Below, piece by piece: positions 1 to 6,502 of a DNA stretch of 26,600 nt. The DNA is taken from NCBI GenBank assembly GCA_036446035.1, contig JAZFSG010000113.1, forward strand, positions 1-26,600. The letters are read 5' to 3'. The DNA is from CAXMQS01 sp036446035 (GTDB taxonomy: Bacteria > Actinomycetota > Acidimicrobiia > Spongiisociales > JAOTWH01). A model generated the notes under the pieces. It worked only from the letters and a program-made list of their open reading frames with translations. It ran no database searches and was not told the origin of the DNA. The position numbers and the translations under genes were made by a program. Numbering within the stretch: position 1 is the first letter of the stretch; each line of letters opens with the position of its first letter.

Positions 1-156
1 GTCAACCCCGGGCGGGTGGGTGTTGGGCATCGCCAGCACGGTTGTGATGCCGCCGGCGAGGGCTGCCCCGGTACCGGACGCCCAATCCTCCTTGTGCTCG
101 CCGCCTGGTTGGCGCAGGTGGACGTGAACATCAACGAGTCCGGGGAGCCGTATCAC
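1..156 (-). CDS. pyrC: dihydroorotase, CAD-like, N-terminal fragment (runs off the left edge)
   Basis: Read on the minus strand from a GTG at 156-154, the frame is open to the window edge and gives about 52 residues beginning VIRLPGLVDVHVHLRQPGG. Next come a segment with HKEDWASGT and then AGGITTVLAMPNT. The HxH zinc motif (VHVHLR) at the extreme N terminus, with no preceding beta-sandwich, is the arrangement of the dihydroorotase domain of eukaryotic CAD and its stand-alone bacterial relatives. The enzyme closes carbamoyl-aspartate to dihydroorotate in pyrimidine synthesis. There is no normal Shine-Dalgarno: the 25 bases before the GTG are a GC hairpin followed by a T-run. Allantoinase or hydantoinase is possible from so short a piece, but the HKEDWASGT segment favours dihydroorotase. 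Confidence 0.75.
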   Translation of the reverse strand, partial: MIRLPGLVDVHVHLRQPGGEHKEDWASGTGAALAGGITTVLAMPNTHPPGVD

Positions 157-181
157 AAAAAAGAAACCCCCAATGGGGGCT
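157..181 (-). terminator. intrinsic terminator or attenuator directly before the pyrC start
   Basis: On the minus strand CCCCC-ATT-GGGGG (179-167) can be extended by a G-U and an A-U pair (180/166, 181/165) and is followed at once by TTTCTTTTTT (166-157). The GTG of the dihydroorotase comes immediately after. A GC stem plus U-run is the form of a Rho-independent terminator. Its place between a candidate promoter (275-247) and the first codon suggests conditional attenuation rather than the end of an upstream gene, because the upstream gene points the other way. Confidence 0.55.
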
Positions 182-192
182 GGTGGCTGGTT

Positions 193-275
193 GCGGATGG
201 ATATCCGCCGTCTCTTGTCGCGGGAGCTGTCATCGAAGGCAGCGGAAGTGTGGCCAGTCGAGACCCAAGAGTCAA
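193..275 (-). promoter_or_regulatory. candidate pyrC promoter and leader with a second hairpin
   Basis: On the minus strand TTGACT (275-270), a 17-nt spacer and CACACT (252-247) resemble -35 and -10 boxes; the -10 is weak. Transcription from here would give a leader of about 80-90 nt before the GTG at 156. The leader can form a hairpin GCGGAT-ATCC-ATCCGC (208-193) and then the terminator hairpin at 181-165. No PyrR-box consensus was recognised. Confidence 0.35.
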
Positions 276-344
276 GCTCTGTGGACTATCAAGACCTCGC
301 CTCCGGATGCCGATACCTCTGGTAGGCGTCACATGGAGCGACCA

Positions 345-530
345 ATGACAGCGTTACTTGCCTGCTTGCAGTGTCACGACAACATGCGCGCGGCCGGAGG
401 CGGCATGTGTCCTGACTGCATTGACCAGCTTGAAGGGGCCAGTGCGCCCCACGAGCACTGCGTCAGGTGTGGCCTTGGGTGGCGGCCGGTGGACGACCAC
501 GGCTGGTGCAACACCTGCTTAGGGGCCTGA
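345..530 (+). CDS. 61-residue protein with four CxxC motifs (zinc-ribbon-like)
   Basis: The product has four evenly spread CxxC pairs: C7-C10, C22-C25, C39-C42 and C55-C58. This is enough to bind two zinc ions in a treble-clef or rubredoxin-like arrangement. The first two pairs sit in an N-terminal half beginning MTALLACLQC; the second half holds CVRC and CNTC. The ATG at 345 is chosen because GGAG at 335-338 lies six bases upstream. An in-frame ATG at 333 would add four residues and has no such site. The gene diverges from pyrC and lies 55 bases before the lipoprotein gene on the same strand. I do not recognise a named family, and no function is assigned. A small cytoplasmic zinc-binding protein is the most that can be said. 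Confidence 0.6.
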   Translation: MTALLACLQCHDNMRAAGGGMCPDCIDQLEGASAPHEHCVRCGLGWRPVDDHGWCNTCLGA

Positions 531-585
531 TACCAAGACAACCGATCGACGCAGACACCGTCAGGCGAACGCGTCGAGGAGAAGC

Positions 586-1281
586 ATGCGAACAGGTGTG
601 GTATCGGTCGGGTTCCTCTTGGCCGCGGCAGCGTGTGGAGGCAGCGGCGGCACCACCTCGACACCCTCCACATCACCTCAGGCCACCAGCGCCGTCACGG
701 CGACCAGCGCTCCGGTTGTAACCGAGGTGCCGCCCGACACGACGACGACCATTCCATCACTCGACACGGTGGTGAGGGCCGACCTCCCGGCGGCGGATGC
801 CTACTTCGATTTCATCGAGTTCACCGACGACTCCGGGGCGATAACCGTCACCGCACCTGAGGCGTGGACCGATGTCAATGGTGTCTCCTGGGACTTCAAC
901 GATCTGACGGCCATCGGACCCGCTCTTAGCGTCGCGCCCGACCTCGAGGCCTGGATCAGCGGCTGGGGAACTCCCGGCTTCTTCATCGCGGCATCGACCG
1001 AACTCGGGATCACTCCGGTAGAACTGCTGGCCGATGAGGACTTCTCCGGCGCTTGCGATTACGCAGGGACTGAGGACTACAACGACGGCTTCTATGTCGG
1101 CCTCATGGACGTTTGGCAGAACTGCGGGGACGAGGGCAGTAGATTTCTCGTGGTTGCGGCGCAGCCGCCAGATGGCTCCTACATCGTCCTCGTGCAGATC
1201 GTCGAAGTCACGGAGGCCGACGTCGGCGCTGCCGACCAGATCCTTCTCTCCTTCTTCGTCGACGGGCCGATAGCGGGCTAG
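586..1281 (+). CDS. secreted lipoprotein of unknown function
   Basis: The 231-residue product opens with a short type II signal peptide: MRTG, then a hydrophobic run ending in the lipobox LLAAAAC, with Cys17 as the lipidated residue. A flexible Ser/Thr/Pro-rich linker covers about residues 18-60, including a TTTT run. A globular acidic domain follows at about 62-231, with FDFIEFTDDSGAITVTAPEAW near its start and two cysteines in its middle part (CDYAG and QNCGD) that may form a disulfide. Start choice is supported by GAGGAGAAG just before ATG 586. The domain resembles those attached to actinobacterial secreted or signalling proteins, but I cannot name it. The gene converges on arginase with a gap of 10 bases. 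It is probably anchored to the outer face of the cytoplasmic membrane. Confidence 0.8.
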   Translation: MRTGVVSVGFLLAAAACGGSGGTTSTPSTSPQATSAVTATSAPVVTEVPPDTTTTIPSLDTVVRADLPAADAYFDFIEFTDDSGAITVTAPEAWTDVNGVSWDFNDLTAIGPALSVAPDLEAWISGWGTPGFFIAASTELGITPVELLADEDFSGACDYAGTEDYNDGFYVGLMDVWQNCGDEGSRFLVVAAQPPDGSYIVLVQIVEVTEADVGAADQILLSFFVDGPIAG

Positions 1282-1294
1282 CCGCGGGCCGCTA
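1271..1294. terminator. possible stem-loop between convergent genes
   Basis: TAGCGG (1271-1276) and CCGCTA (1289-1294) are perfect inverted repeats around a 12-base loop. They span the two facing stop codons of the lipoprotein gene (1279-1281) and arginase (1292-1294). No T-run follows on either strand, so termination here is only a suggestion. Confidence 0.25.
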
Positions 1295-2233
1295 GTCCAA
1301 GCCGATTGGAGGGGCAGTCCCGACGACGCGTTTGCCGCAGAGAGACGCGATGAGTTCGACGATGAGCTCCGCCGTGGTGTTGCCATCATCGAGCGTCGGG
1401 TTGACCTCAACGAATTCCGCGGATGTGATGATGTCGGCGTCCGCCAGCATCTCCATCATGAGGTGGGCCTCCCGATAGGTGAGGCCGCCCATGGAGGTCG
1501 TCCCGGTTCCCGGCGCCAACGTCGGGTCGATGGCGTCGGTGTCGAAGCTCAGGTGCACGCGCTCGACGCCGTTGGCGGTCGCGGCATCGATGATGTCCTC
1601 CATGACGGCAGAGAGGCCGCGTTCGTCGATGGTGCGCATCGTGTGGTAGCTGATGTCGGAATTCCGGATCCGCTCGGCCTCCTCGAGGTCGACATCGCGC
1701 AGCCCGACGAGAACTGTGTTGGCGGCGAGGGCCTTGGGGTTGACTCCGCCGACGTTGGCCAGCCGAGGGTCGCCATCTCCCAGGATGGCAGCGACGGGCA
1801 TCCCGTGGATGTTGCCAGAGGGCGTCGTCTCTGGAGTATTGAAGTCGGCGTGGGCGTCGACCCAGATCAGCCCCTGACGCGGCTCGTGACGAGCGAGGCC
1901 CGCCATCGTGCCTATCGCGATCGAGTGATCCCCTCCGAGAACGAGCGGGAACCGGCCGGCGGCTACTGCGTCGTCGACGCAATCGGCAAGCAGCTCGGCG
2001 TCTCGGACCACGTCATCGGCATAGTGCAGGTTGGGGCGATCTTCGGATCGAGCAGTGGCCACGGTTCGACAGTCGATGTCACCGAAGTCGGTGACCGTGT
2101 AGCCCAGGCTGCGCAATTGAGGCAGCAGCCCTGCGATCCGTATCGCATTGGGGCCCATGGCAACGCCTCGGAGTTGTTGCCCGAGGTCCTGGGGCACTCC
2201 GATCACCTGAATTGGGGGTCGAGCACTGAGCAC
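1292..2233 (-). CDS. rocF: arginase
   Basis: This 313-residue ureohydrolase has every binuclear manganese motif: GGDHS (100-104), DAHADFN (126-132), SGNIHGM (139-145), SFDTDAIDP (229-237) and EFVEVNP (273-279). It hydrolyses arginine to ornithine and urea in the cytoplasm. The DAHADFNTPETTPSGNIHG pattern, with Asn after the Asp-rich motif and the SGNxHG loop, is that of true arginases rather than agmatinases or formimidoylglutamases. Length matches the family (about 300). One small departure is Thr232 where many arginases have Val or Leu in SFDxDA. The start is GTG at 2233-2231, preceded six bases earlier by TAGCAT, a leaderless-type -10 box. It diverges from the hydrolase-fold gene at 2314, and both may serve amino-acid catabolism along with the hydroxyproline gene downstream. 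Confidence 0.95.
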   Translation of the reverse strand: MLSARPPIQVIGVPQDLGQQLRGVAMGPNAIRIAGLLPQLRSLGYTVTDFGDIDCRTVATARSEDRPNLHYADDVVRDAELLADCVDDAVAAGRFPLVLGGDHSIAIGTMAGLARHEPRQGLIWVDAHADFNTPETTPSGNIHGMPVAAILGDGDPRLANVGGVNPKALAANTVLVGLRDVDLEEAERIRNSDISYHTMRTIDERGLSAVMEDIIDAATANGVERVHLSFDTDAIDPTLAPGTGTTSMGGLTYREAHLMMEMLADADIITSAEFVEVNPTLDDGNTTAELIVELIASLCGKRVVGTAPPIGLD

Positions 2234-2239
2234 CGCAGG

Positions 2240-2245
2240 ATGCTA
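2240..2245 (-). promoter_or_regulatory. leaderless -10 box of arginase
   Basis: TAGCAT on the minus strand ends six bases before the GTG start at 2233. There is no Shine-Dalgarno in that space, so the transcript probably starts at or next to the start codon. Confidence 0.55.
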
Positions 2246-2301
2246 CCTGGGGCTCAGCTGTACAAGAGGGCTGGTTGCTTAGCCGCGGGGCGTCTGGTCG
2301 C

Positions 2302-2307
2302 TACCTT
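2302..2307 (+). promoter_or_regulatory. leaderless -10 box of the hydrolase-fold operon
   Basis: TACCTT ends six bases before ATG 2314, and no Shine-Dalgarno is present. It supports the ATG at 2314 over a possible TTG start at 2275. Confidence 0.55.
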
Positions 2308-2313
2308 TCGGCC

Positions 2314-3468
2314 ATGCGCGCAATTGGTCCCTGGATGGTTCGTGCCGTAGGTGCTGTCGTAACGGTGGCTCTGGCTGCCGTCATTGTGCTCGGCCTTTTC
2401 GGCCTTGGCTTTTCTGGTGGCGTTGAAGACAGGTTTATCGAGCTTCAGGACCCCGATGCTCCGGTGGCGTTTACAGTTGTCATCACCGACTTCGACGGTT
2501 CCTTGGTCACCCTCGAGAGCGGCGAAGGCGACGAGCTTGCAAGGCCAGGCTCGTGGGGGTTGGAGTACCCGGGTGGCTACGGGCAGCTGGGGGAGATCGT
2601 CAGCCAGGATGGAGACGCCGTTACCCGCGCGTTCGTACACACCGAGGGTGAGCCGCCTCCTCCTGGAAGTGTTGCCCGTCTTGATTCAGCGAACTGGCGA
2701 GGCGATCCGTCCGACATCGGAGTTGTATTCAGCGAGGTGACATACTCAACCGAGCTCGGCGAGTATCCCGCCTGGCTCACCGGATCCCCGACAGACACAT
2801 GGTTGATCGTCGTGCACGACAGGGCAACCGACCGGGGTGAGGGGCTGCGCCTGATTGGATCCGCCGCCGAGGCAGGTGTGCGTTCGATGCTCATCACCTA
2901 TCGCAACGATCGCGAGGCGCCGGATGGTCCACGGGGGACGTACCAGTGGGGTCGGACCGAGTGGCGCGACCTCGAGGGTGCCGTCTTCTACGCCAGGGAC
3001 AACGGCGCAGACCAGGTGGTGCTTGCCGGCTACGGGATGGGCGGCTCCATCGTGCTGTCCTTCCTTGGCGAGTCTGATGATGCCGACCTCGTTGTTGGCG
3101 CCATCCTCGACTCCCCCGTGATTGAGCTCGAGTCGACTGCCGCCGCCCACTTGGACAAGTCCAAGCTTGGTGCGGCCTTCGACATGCCGACTGCGATAAA
3201 CCAGACGGCGCGTCTCATCGCCGGCTGGCGCTTCGACATCGATTGGAGCGATGTCGACTACGGGAAGACGCCCCCCGAGATTCCGATGCTGATCTTCCAC
3301 GGAGACGATGACACGGAGACTCCCCTCGCCGAGTCTCAGGCATACGCCGCCGCTTGGCCGGGGCTCATCGATCTGGTGGTTAGCGGGGGAGCTGACTACA
3401 CCGAGTCCTGGAATGTAGACCCCGTCGGCTACGAATCGGCGGTCGCTTCCTTCCTCACCGGCTTGTGA
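2314..3468 (+). CDS. membrane-anchored alpha/beta-hydrolase-fold protein, predicted catalytically dead
   Basis: The 384-residue product has an N-terminal membrane anchor (about residues 9-34), an extracytoplasmic linker domain, and an alpha/beta-hydrolase fold from about residue 160. Homologues in actinobacteria carry a GYSMGG nucleophile elbow, an Asp after a strand reading FHGxxD, and a catalytic His in a GHVxSWNVDP motif. Here the elbow reads LAGYGMGGS with Gly241 (codon GGG, 3034-3036) in place of Ser. The His position is Tyr362 (GADYTESWNVDP). Asp333 is kept (FHGDDD). Two of three triad residues are therefore missing while the surrounding fold is preserved, which suggests a binding or scaffold role. 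The start at 2314 follows a leaderless -10. The stop overlaps the GTG of the nitroreductase, so the two are translationally coupled. Confidence 0.85.
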   Translation: MRAIGPWMVRAVGAVVTVALAAVIVLGLFGLGFSGGVEDRFIELQDPDAPVAFTVVITDFDGSLVTLESGEGDELARPGSWGLEYPGGYGQLGEIVSQDGDAVTRAFVHTEGEPPPPGSVARLDSANWRGDPSDIGVVFSEVTYSTELGEYPAWLTGSPTDTWLIVVHDRATDRGEGLRLIGSAAEAGVRSMLITYRNDREAPDGPRGTYQWGRTEWRDLEGAVFYARDNGADQVVLAGYGMGGSIVLSFLGESDDADLVVGAILDSPVIELESTAAAHLDKSKLGAAFDMPTAINQTARLIAGWRFDIDWSDVDYGKTPPEIPMLIFHGDDDTETPLAESQAYAAAWPGLIDLVVSGGADYTESWNVDPVGYESAVASFLTGL

Positions 3469-3977
3469 GCGAGCTGTATGAGGCGGTGCGTAGGCTGCGC
3501 GCTTCCCGCAACTTCAAAGCCGAGCCGCTGTCGTCAGAACACCTCGAACTGATACTCGAGGCCGCCCGCTGGACCGGGAGCTCGAAGAACAATCAGGACT
3601 GGCTGTTCGTCGTAATCGACGATCCCGCCGAGGCAATGCTTCTGGCGTCAGCCGGCAGCTTCACCCGGCCTATCGAGAATGCCGCGGCGACGATCGCTCT
3701 CGTCAAGCTCGAAGGCGGTAACGACTTCGATATCGGGAGGGCGGCGCAGAACATCATGCTCGCCGCGAAGGCGCTGGGAATTGGCTCATGCCCGATCACG
3801 TTGCACAACACAGAGAGGGCGGCCGAGGTACTTGGCCTCTCCGAGGGCCAGGAGGCCCACTATGCGGTCGCGCTTGGTTATGTCGACGAAGAGGCCGAGG
3901 AGGCCGAACGTCGAGAGCGACGGGCCGGTGGCTGGGGCGGCCGCCGCCAAGATGTTACGAAACGACTGGAGACGTGA
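3465..3977 (+). CDS. small nitroreductase-family flavoprotein
   Basis: The 170-residue product fits the FMN-dependent nitroreductase family at the short end of its range (usually 170-220). FMN-phosphate contacts are suggested by RLRASRNF (10-17) and the loop RWTGSSKNNQDW (35-46). The central helix GRAAQNIMLAAKALGIGS (91-108) is the family's dimer and FMN helix. Such enzymes reduce nitro groups, quinones or enones with NAD(P)H as cytoplasmic dimers; the substrate cannot be read from the sequence. The C-terminal 30 residues are charged (EEAEEAERRERR) and end in a basic tail. The GTG start at 3465 overlaps the TGA of the preceding hydrolase-fold gene, and the next gene starts one base after its stop. 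All three form one operon. Confidence 0.85.
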   Translation: MSELYEAVRRLRASRNFKAEPLSSEHLELILEAARWTGSSKNNQDWLFVVIDDPAEAMLLASAGSFTRPIENAAATIALVKLEGGNDFDIGRAAQNIMLAAKALGIGSCPITLHNTERAAEVLGLSEGQEAHYAVALGYVDEEAEEAERRERRAGGWGGRRQDVTKRLET

Positions 3978-3978
3978 G

Positions 3979-4368
3979 ATGGGATTCGATCTAGACAATG
4001 CCGAGGCATCGATAGCGGTTGTCGGCGCAACTGATAACCTTTCGAAGTACGGCGGACGGATCTATCGCAACCTCAAGGCGAAGGGTTACCGCGTCTTCGC
4101 TGTCAACCTCTCACGGGACACCGTAGACGGCGACCCGGCCTACCACTCTTTGAGCGATCTGGACGAGGCGCCATCCATTGTCGACATCGTGGTGCCGCCT
4201 CCCGTCACGCTGTCCGTTCTCCGCGAGTGCGAGCAGCTGGGGCTGCGTAACGTCTGGATTCAGCCGGGCGCCGAGAGCGAAGAGGTACTCCAGTTTCTGC
4301 GTGACGGTGACTTCGACTATCTCGCCGAGGGACCGTGCATCATGGTCGAGACGCGCGCCCTCAACTAA
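3979..4368 (+). CDS. CoA-binding domain protein (CoA_binding_2, YccU-like)
   Basis: The 129-residue product is a single Rossmann domain of the CoA-binding type. The glycine-rich VVGATDNLSKYGGRIYRNL (14-32) matches the nucleotide-binding loop, VVPPP (71-75) the second strand, and VWIQPGAES (92-100) and GPCIMVE (118-124) the two family hallmarks. It binds CoA or a related nucleotide; the biological role of these stand-alone domains is not settled. The ATG at 3979 has GGAG at 3968-3971, and the longer frame upstream only shadows the nitroreductase gene. It is the last gene of the three-gene operon. Its TAA lies inside the 3' end of the convergent hydroxyproline gene (overlap 4361-4368). Confidence 0.9.
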   Translation: MGFDLDNAEASIAVVGATDNLSKYGGRIYRNLKAKGYRVFAVNLSRDTVDGDPAYHSLSDLDEAPSIVDIVVPPPVTLSVLRECEQLGLRNVWIQPGAESEEVLQFLRDGDFDYLAEGPCIMVETRALN

Positions 4369-5343
4369 CGAGGAAGCCGCCGAGGTCGTCGTCATCCTCG
4401 ATGGTGAAGCGACCTTCGCCCGTATAGAACGCACGGCCGCCGACCTCAACGATGACGGCGGTGGCGTCGCCAACGGCCGTCGTGTCGATGACGCGGCCGG
4501 TGAACTCGGAGCCAACGATGGATCGGAAGCGGCGGAGCTCTCCCAGCTGAACCGTTCCACGCTCGAACTCGGCTGCAAGTCGAGCCTGGACACCAGATCC
4601 GGTCGGGCTGCGGTCGACCTGGGCACCGGCGAACACGCACACGTTCGTCGAGGTGGCGCCGGTGACCCCACCGGTGATGATGGTTCCATACAGGAAGCCC
4701 AGGTCGTCGGAGTCCGGATGACGCACATCGGCCGTTGCGTTGACGGCCGCGGTTATGGCAGTGCCTTGGCAGCGAGGTGGGCGACCGGTCGTTCGTCGAG
4801 CTTCCATCCTGGGAGACTCGCCAGGGCGTAGAAGGCGCCGCCGTACGTGACATCAACCGTGATGGTGCCCAATCCGGCAACGTCGAGGGCGAGGTCTCGA
4901 ATCGCAAGGAACGACGGGACAGAGGAATAGCGAGCAGCCCCGGTGATCCCTTCGGTCACGTCAACGGTGATCGTCACCAATCCGGACGGCACCTGGAGCC
5001 GAACGGTGGTTTCGGGCTCGGTCGCCTCCACGATGCCGCGGTCCACGGTGAATCGACCAAGGGCGATCGTGGCATGGCCGCACATGGTCGAGTAGCCCTC
5101 ATTGTGCATGAACAGCACCGCAAGGTCGGCCTCGGGATCGTCCGGTTCCACCGGAATGACCCCGTACATGTCGAAGTGCCCTCTCGGCTCGAGTACGAGA
5201 AGTCGGCGTAGGTGATCGAAGTGCTCGGTCACGTATCGACGCTTCTCGAGGAGACTGGCTCCTTCGACGCGGGGATAGCCATCGACGACGATCCGTACCG
5301 GCTCGCCGGCGGTGTGCATCTCGACTGTCGATGTGTCGATCAC
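4361..5343 (-). pseudogene. trans-3-hydroxy-L-proline dehydratase (proline racemase superfamily), interrupted by a -1 frameshift
   Basis: Two frames together make one proline-racemase-fold protein of about 327 residues. The first (5343-4753) has MHTAGEPVRIV, the catalytic-Cys motif STMCGHATIALGR (Cys88) and GGAFYAL, then stops at TAA 4755-4753. The second continues TAITAAVNATADVRHP, NVCVFAG, DRSPTGSG, SIVGSEFTGRV and a normal C terminus, ending at TGA 4363-4361. One G is missing from the GG at 4765-4764: AAG GGC ACT would restore the reading as K-G-T-A-I. Thr instead of the second catalytic Cys in DRSPTGSG separates this dehydratase, which converts trans-3-hydroxyproline to a pyrroline carboxylate, from racemase and epimerase. 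Both halves are otherwise undamaged, so the frameshift is very recent or a sequencing or assembly error. The GTG start at 5343 follows a leaderless -10. Confidence 0.85.
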
Positions 5344-5349
5344 CGCACA

Positions 5350-5355
5350 ACTCTA
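5350..5355 (-). promoter_or_regulatory. leaderless -10 box of the hydroxyproline dehydratase gene
   Basis: TAGAGT on the minus strand ends six bases before the GTG at 5343. It faces a similar box at 5374-5379 that serves the divergent amidohydrolase; only 18 bases separate the two. Confidence 0.5.
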
Positions 5356-5373
5356 CGGAGGATCGCCGTCGGT

Positions 5374-5379
5374 TAGCCT
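5374..5379 (+). promoter_or_regulatory. leaderless -10 box of the amidohydrolase gene
   Basis: TAGCCT ends seven bases before GTG 5387. It supports that GTG as the start rather than the ATG at 5312, which lies inside the divergent neighbour. Confidence 0.5.
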
Positions 5380-5386
5380 CGACGCC

Positions 5387-6502
5387 GTGACCCCAACTGA
5401 CGTTCTCGCAGCATGGCATCAGGCGGCAGTTGCCGCTGCCCCGACGGACCTCGAAGTGTGGGATGCCCACACCCATACAGGAGACCATGACCCGGACGGG
5501 TTCGTTCTCCACGATGACGTGCTGTTGGGGGCATTAGCTGAGGCGGGACAGGCCGGTGCCGTCGTCATCTCCAACGCCAACCCCGCCGGGTATGTCGAGG
5601 CCAACGACAGGATTCTGGCGGAGACCGAGGCAAGTAGCGGTCGGTTGATCCCGTTCTGTCGTGCCGACCCAGGCGACCCCGGCGCCGTCGGCGAGCTGCA
5701 GCGCAGCCTCGACAAGGGTCACCGCGGCATCAAGCTCCATCCCCGGGGAGAAGCCTTTTCCATGGCCGATGCTGGTGTCGCCAAGATCGCGGCGCTGGCC
5801 GGCGAGCGCGGCGTTCCGATCCTGGTACACGCCGGGAGGGGTATCCCGGCCATGGGCCCTGCCGTTGTTGCTCTCTTGGAGGCGAACCCCGGACTCAACA
5901 TCGTGCTGGCACACTGCGGCATCAGCGACCTGTCGAGTCTGGGACCTATCGCCGGCGATGTGCCCGGTCTCTTCTTCGATACCTCGTGGTGGGACGTCAC
6001 CGATCGCTTGGCACTCCATGGCTGGGTGCCCCCAGATCGCATCATCTATGCGTCGGACGCGCCGTACGGCTGGCCCAACCTGTCCTTCATCATGACGCTG
6101 CGGTCGGCCCGAACTTCGGGGTATGGAGAGACCCAGCTCCGTGGGCTCTTCGGGGGAACGCTGCTGGCACTGCTGGGGGGCTCGACCCCCGAATACCTGG
6201 GTCCGGCGGCGGGCACCCATCGGATCGTTGCCGACCCAGGGCTCATTCGTGCTCACGCCTCGATCCATGGGGCGCTCACGTCTGTGTTCGCCCACGCAGA
6301 CATGACCGAGCCGCTGTCGCTGGCGCGCCTGGCGTGTGACGTAGCCCCCGGGACACCACACGAAGGGGTCTTTCGTGTGATCGGGACCACCCTCGACGTC
6401 ATCGCCGCCGCGGAGAACAGAAGGACCGTGCTGGCGCTCCTCATCACGGCTTCGGGCGCCGCACTCACACCCGACATCGACCTGCCGGACCTCACCGACT
6501 AG
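5387..6502 (+). CDS. amidohydrolase 2 family TIM-barrel metal-dependent hydrolase
   Basis: The 371-residue product has the metal-site layout of the amidohydrolase-2 (ACMSD/gamma-resorcylate decarboxylase-like) group. DAHTH is at 26-30, GIKLHP at 114-119, VHAGRG at 147-152 and AHCGISD at 175-181. ASDAPYG at 222-228 supplies the catalytic Asp. These cytoplasmic zinc enzymes hydrolyse or decarboxylate small carboxylates; the substrate is not evident. About 90 residues after the barrel (280-371) form an extra C-terminal region not typical of the core family. The GTG start at 5387 is preferred because of a -10 box and because an upstream ATG (5312) would overlap the divergent gene. The 3' end overlaps the convergent ABC ATPase gene by 11 bases (6492-6502). 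Confidence 0.85.
   Translation: MTPTDVLAAWHQAAVAAAPTDLEVWDAHTHTGDHDPDGFVLHDDVLLGALAEAGQAGAVVISNANPAGYVEANDRILAETEASSGRLIPFCRADPGDPGAVGELQRSLDKGHRGIKLHPRGEAFSMADAGVAKIAALAGERGVPILVHAGRGIPAMGPAVVALLEANPGLNIVLAHCGISDLSSLGPIAGDVPGLFFDTSWWDVTDRLALHGWVPPDRIIYASDAPYGWPNLSFIMTLRSARTSGYGETQLRGLFGGTLLALLGGSTPEYLGPAAGTHRIVADPGLIRAHASIHGALTSVFAHADMTEPLSLARLACDVAPGTPHEGVFRVIGTTLDVIAAAENRRTVLALLITASGAALTPDIDLPDLTD

Noticed and set aside
1463..2350. 295-codon open frame on the plus strand
   Set aside because: It is antisense to arginase, which has all catalytic motifs, and no recognisable protein is encoded.
4753..4807. Two separate genes instead of a frameshifted dehydratase
   Set aside because: The two frames supply complementary halves of one conserved protein, with the junction inside a conserved helix. 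The second has no credible start of its own.
5312..5386. ATG at 5312 as the amidohydrolase start
   Set aside because: It would put 25 codons inside the divergent dehydratase gene. GTG 5387 has a -10 box seven bases upstream.
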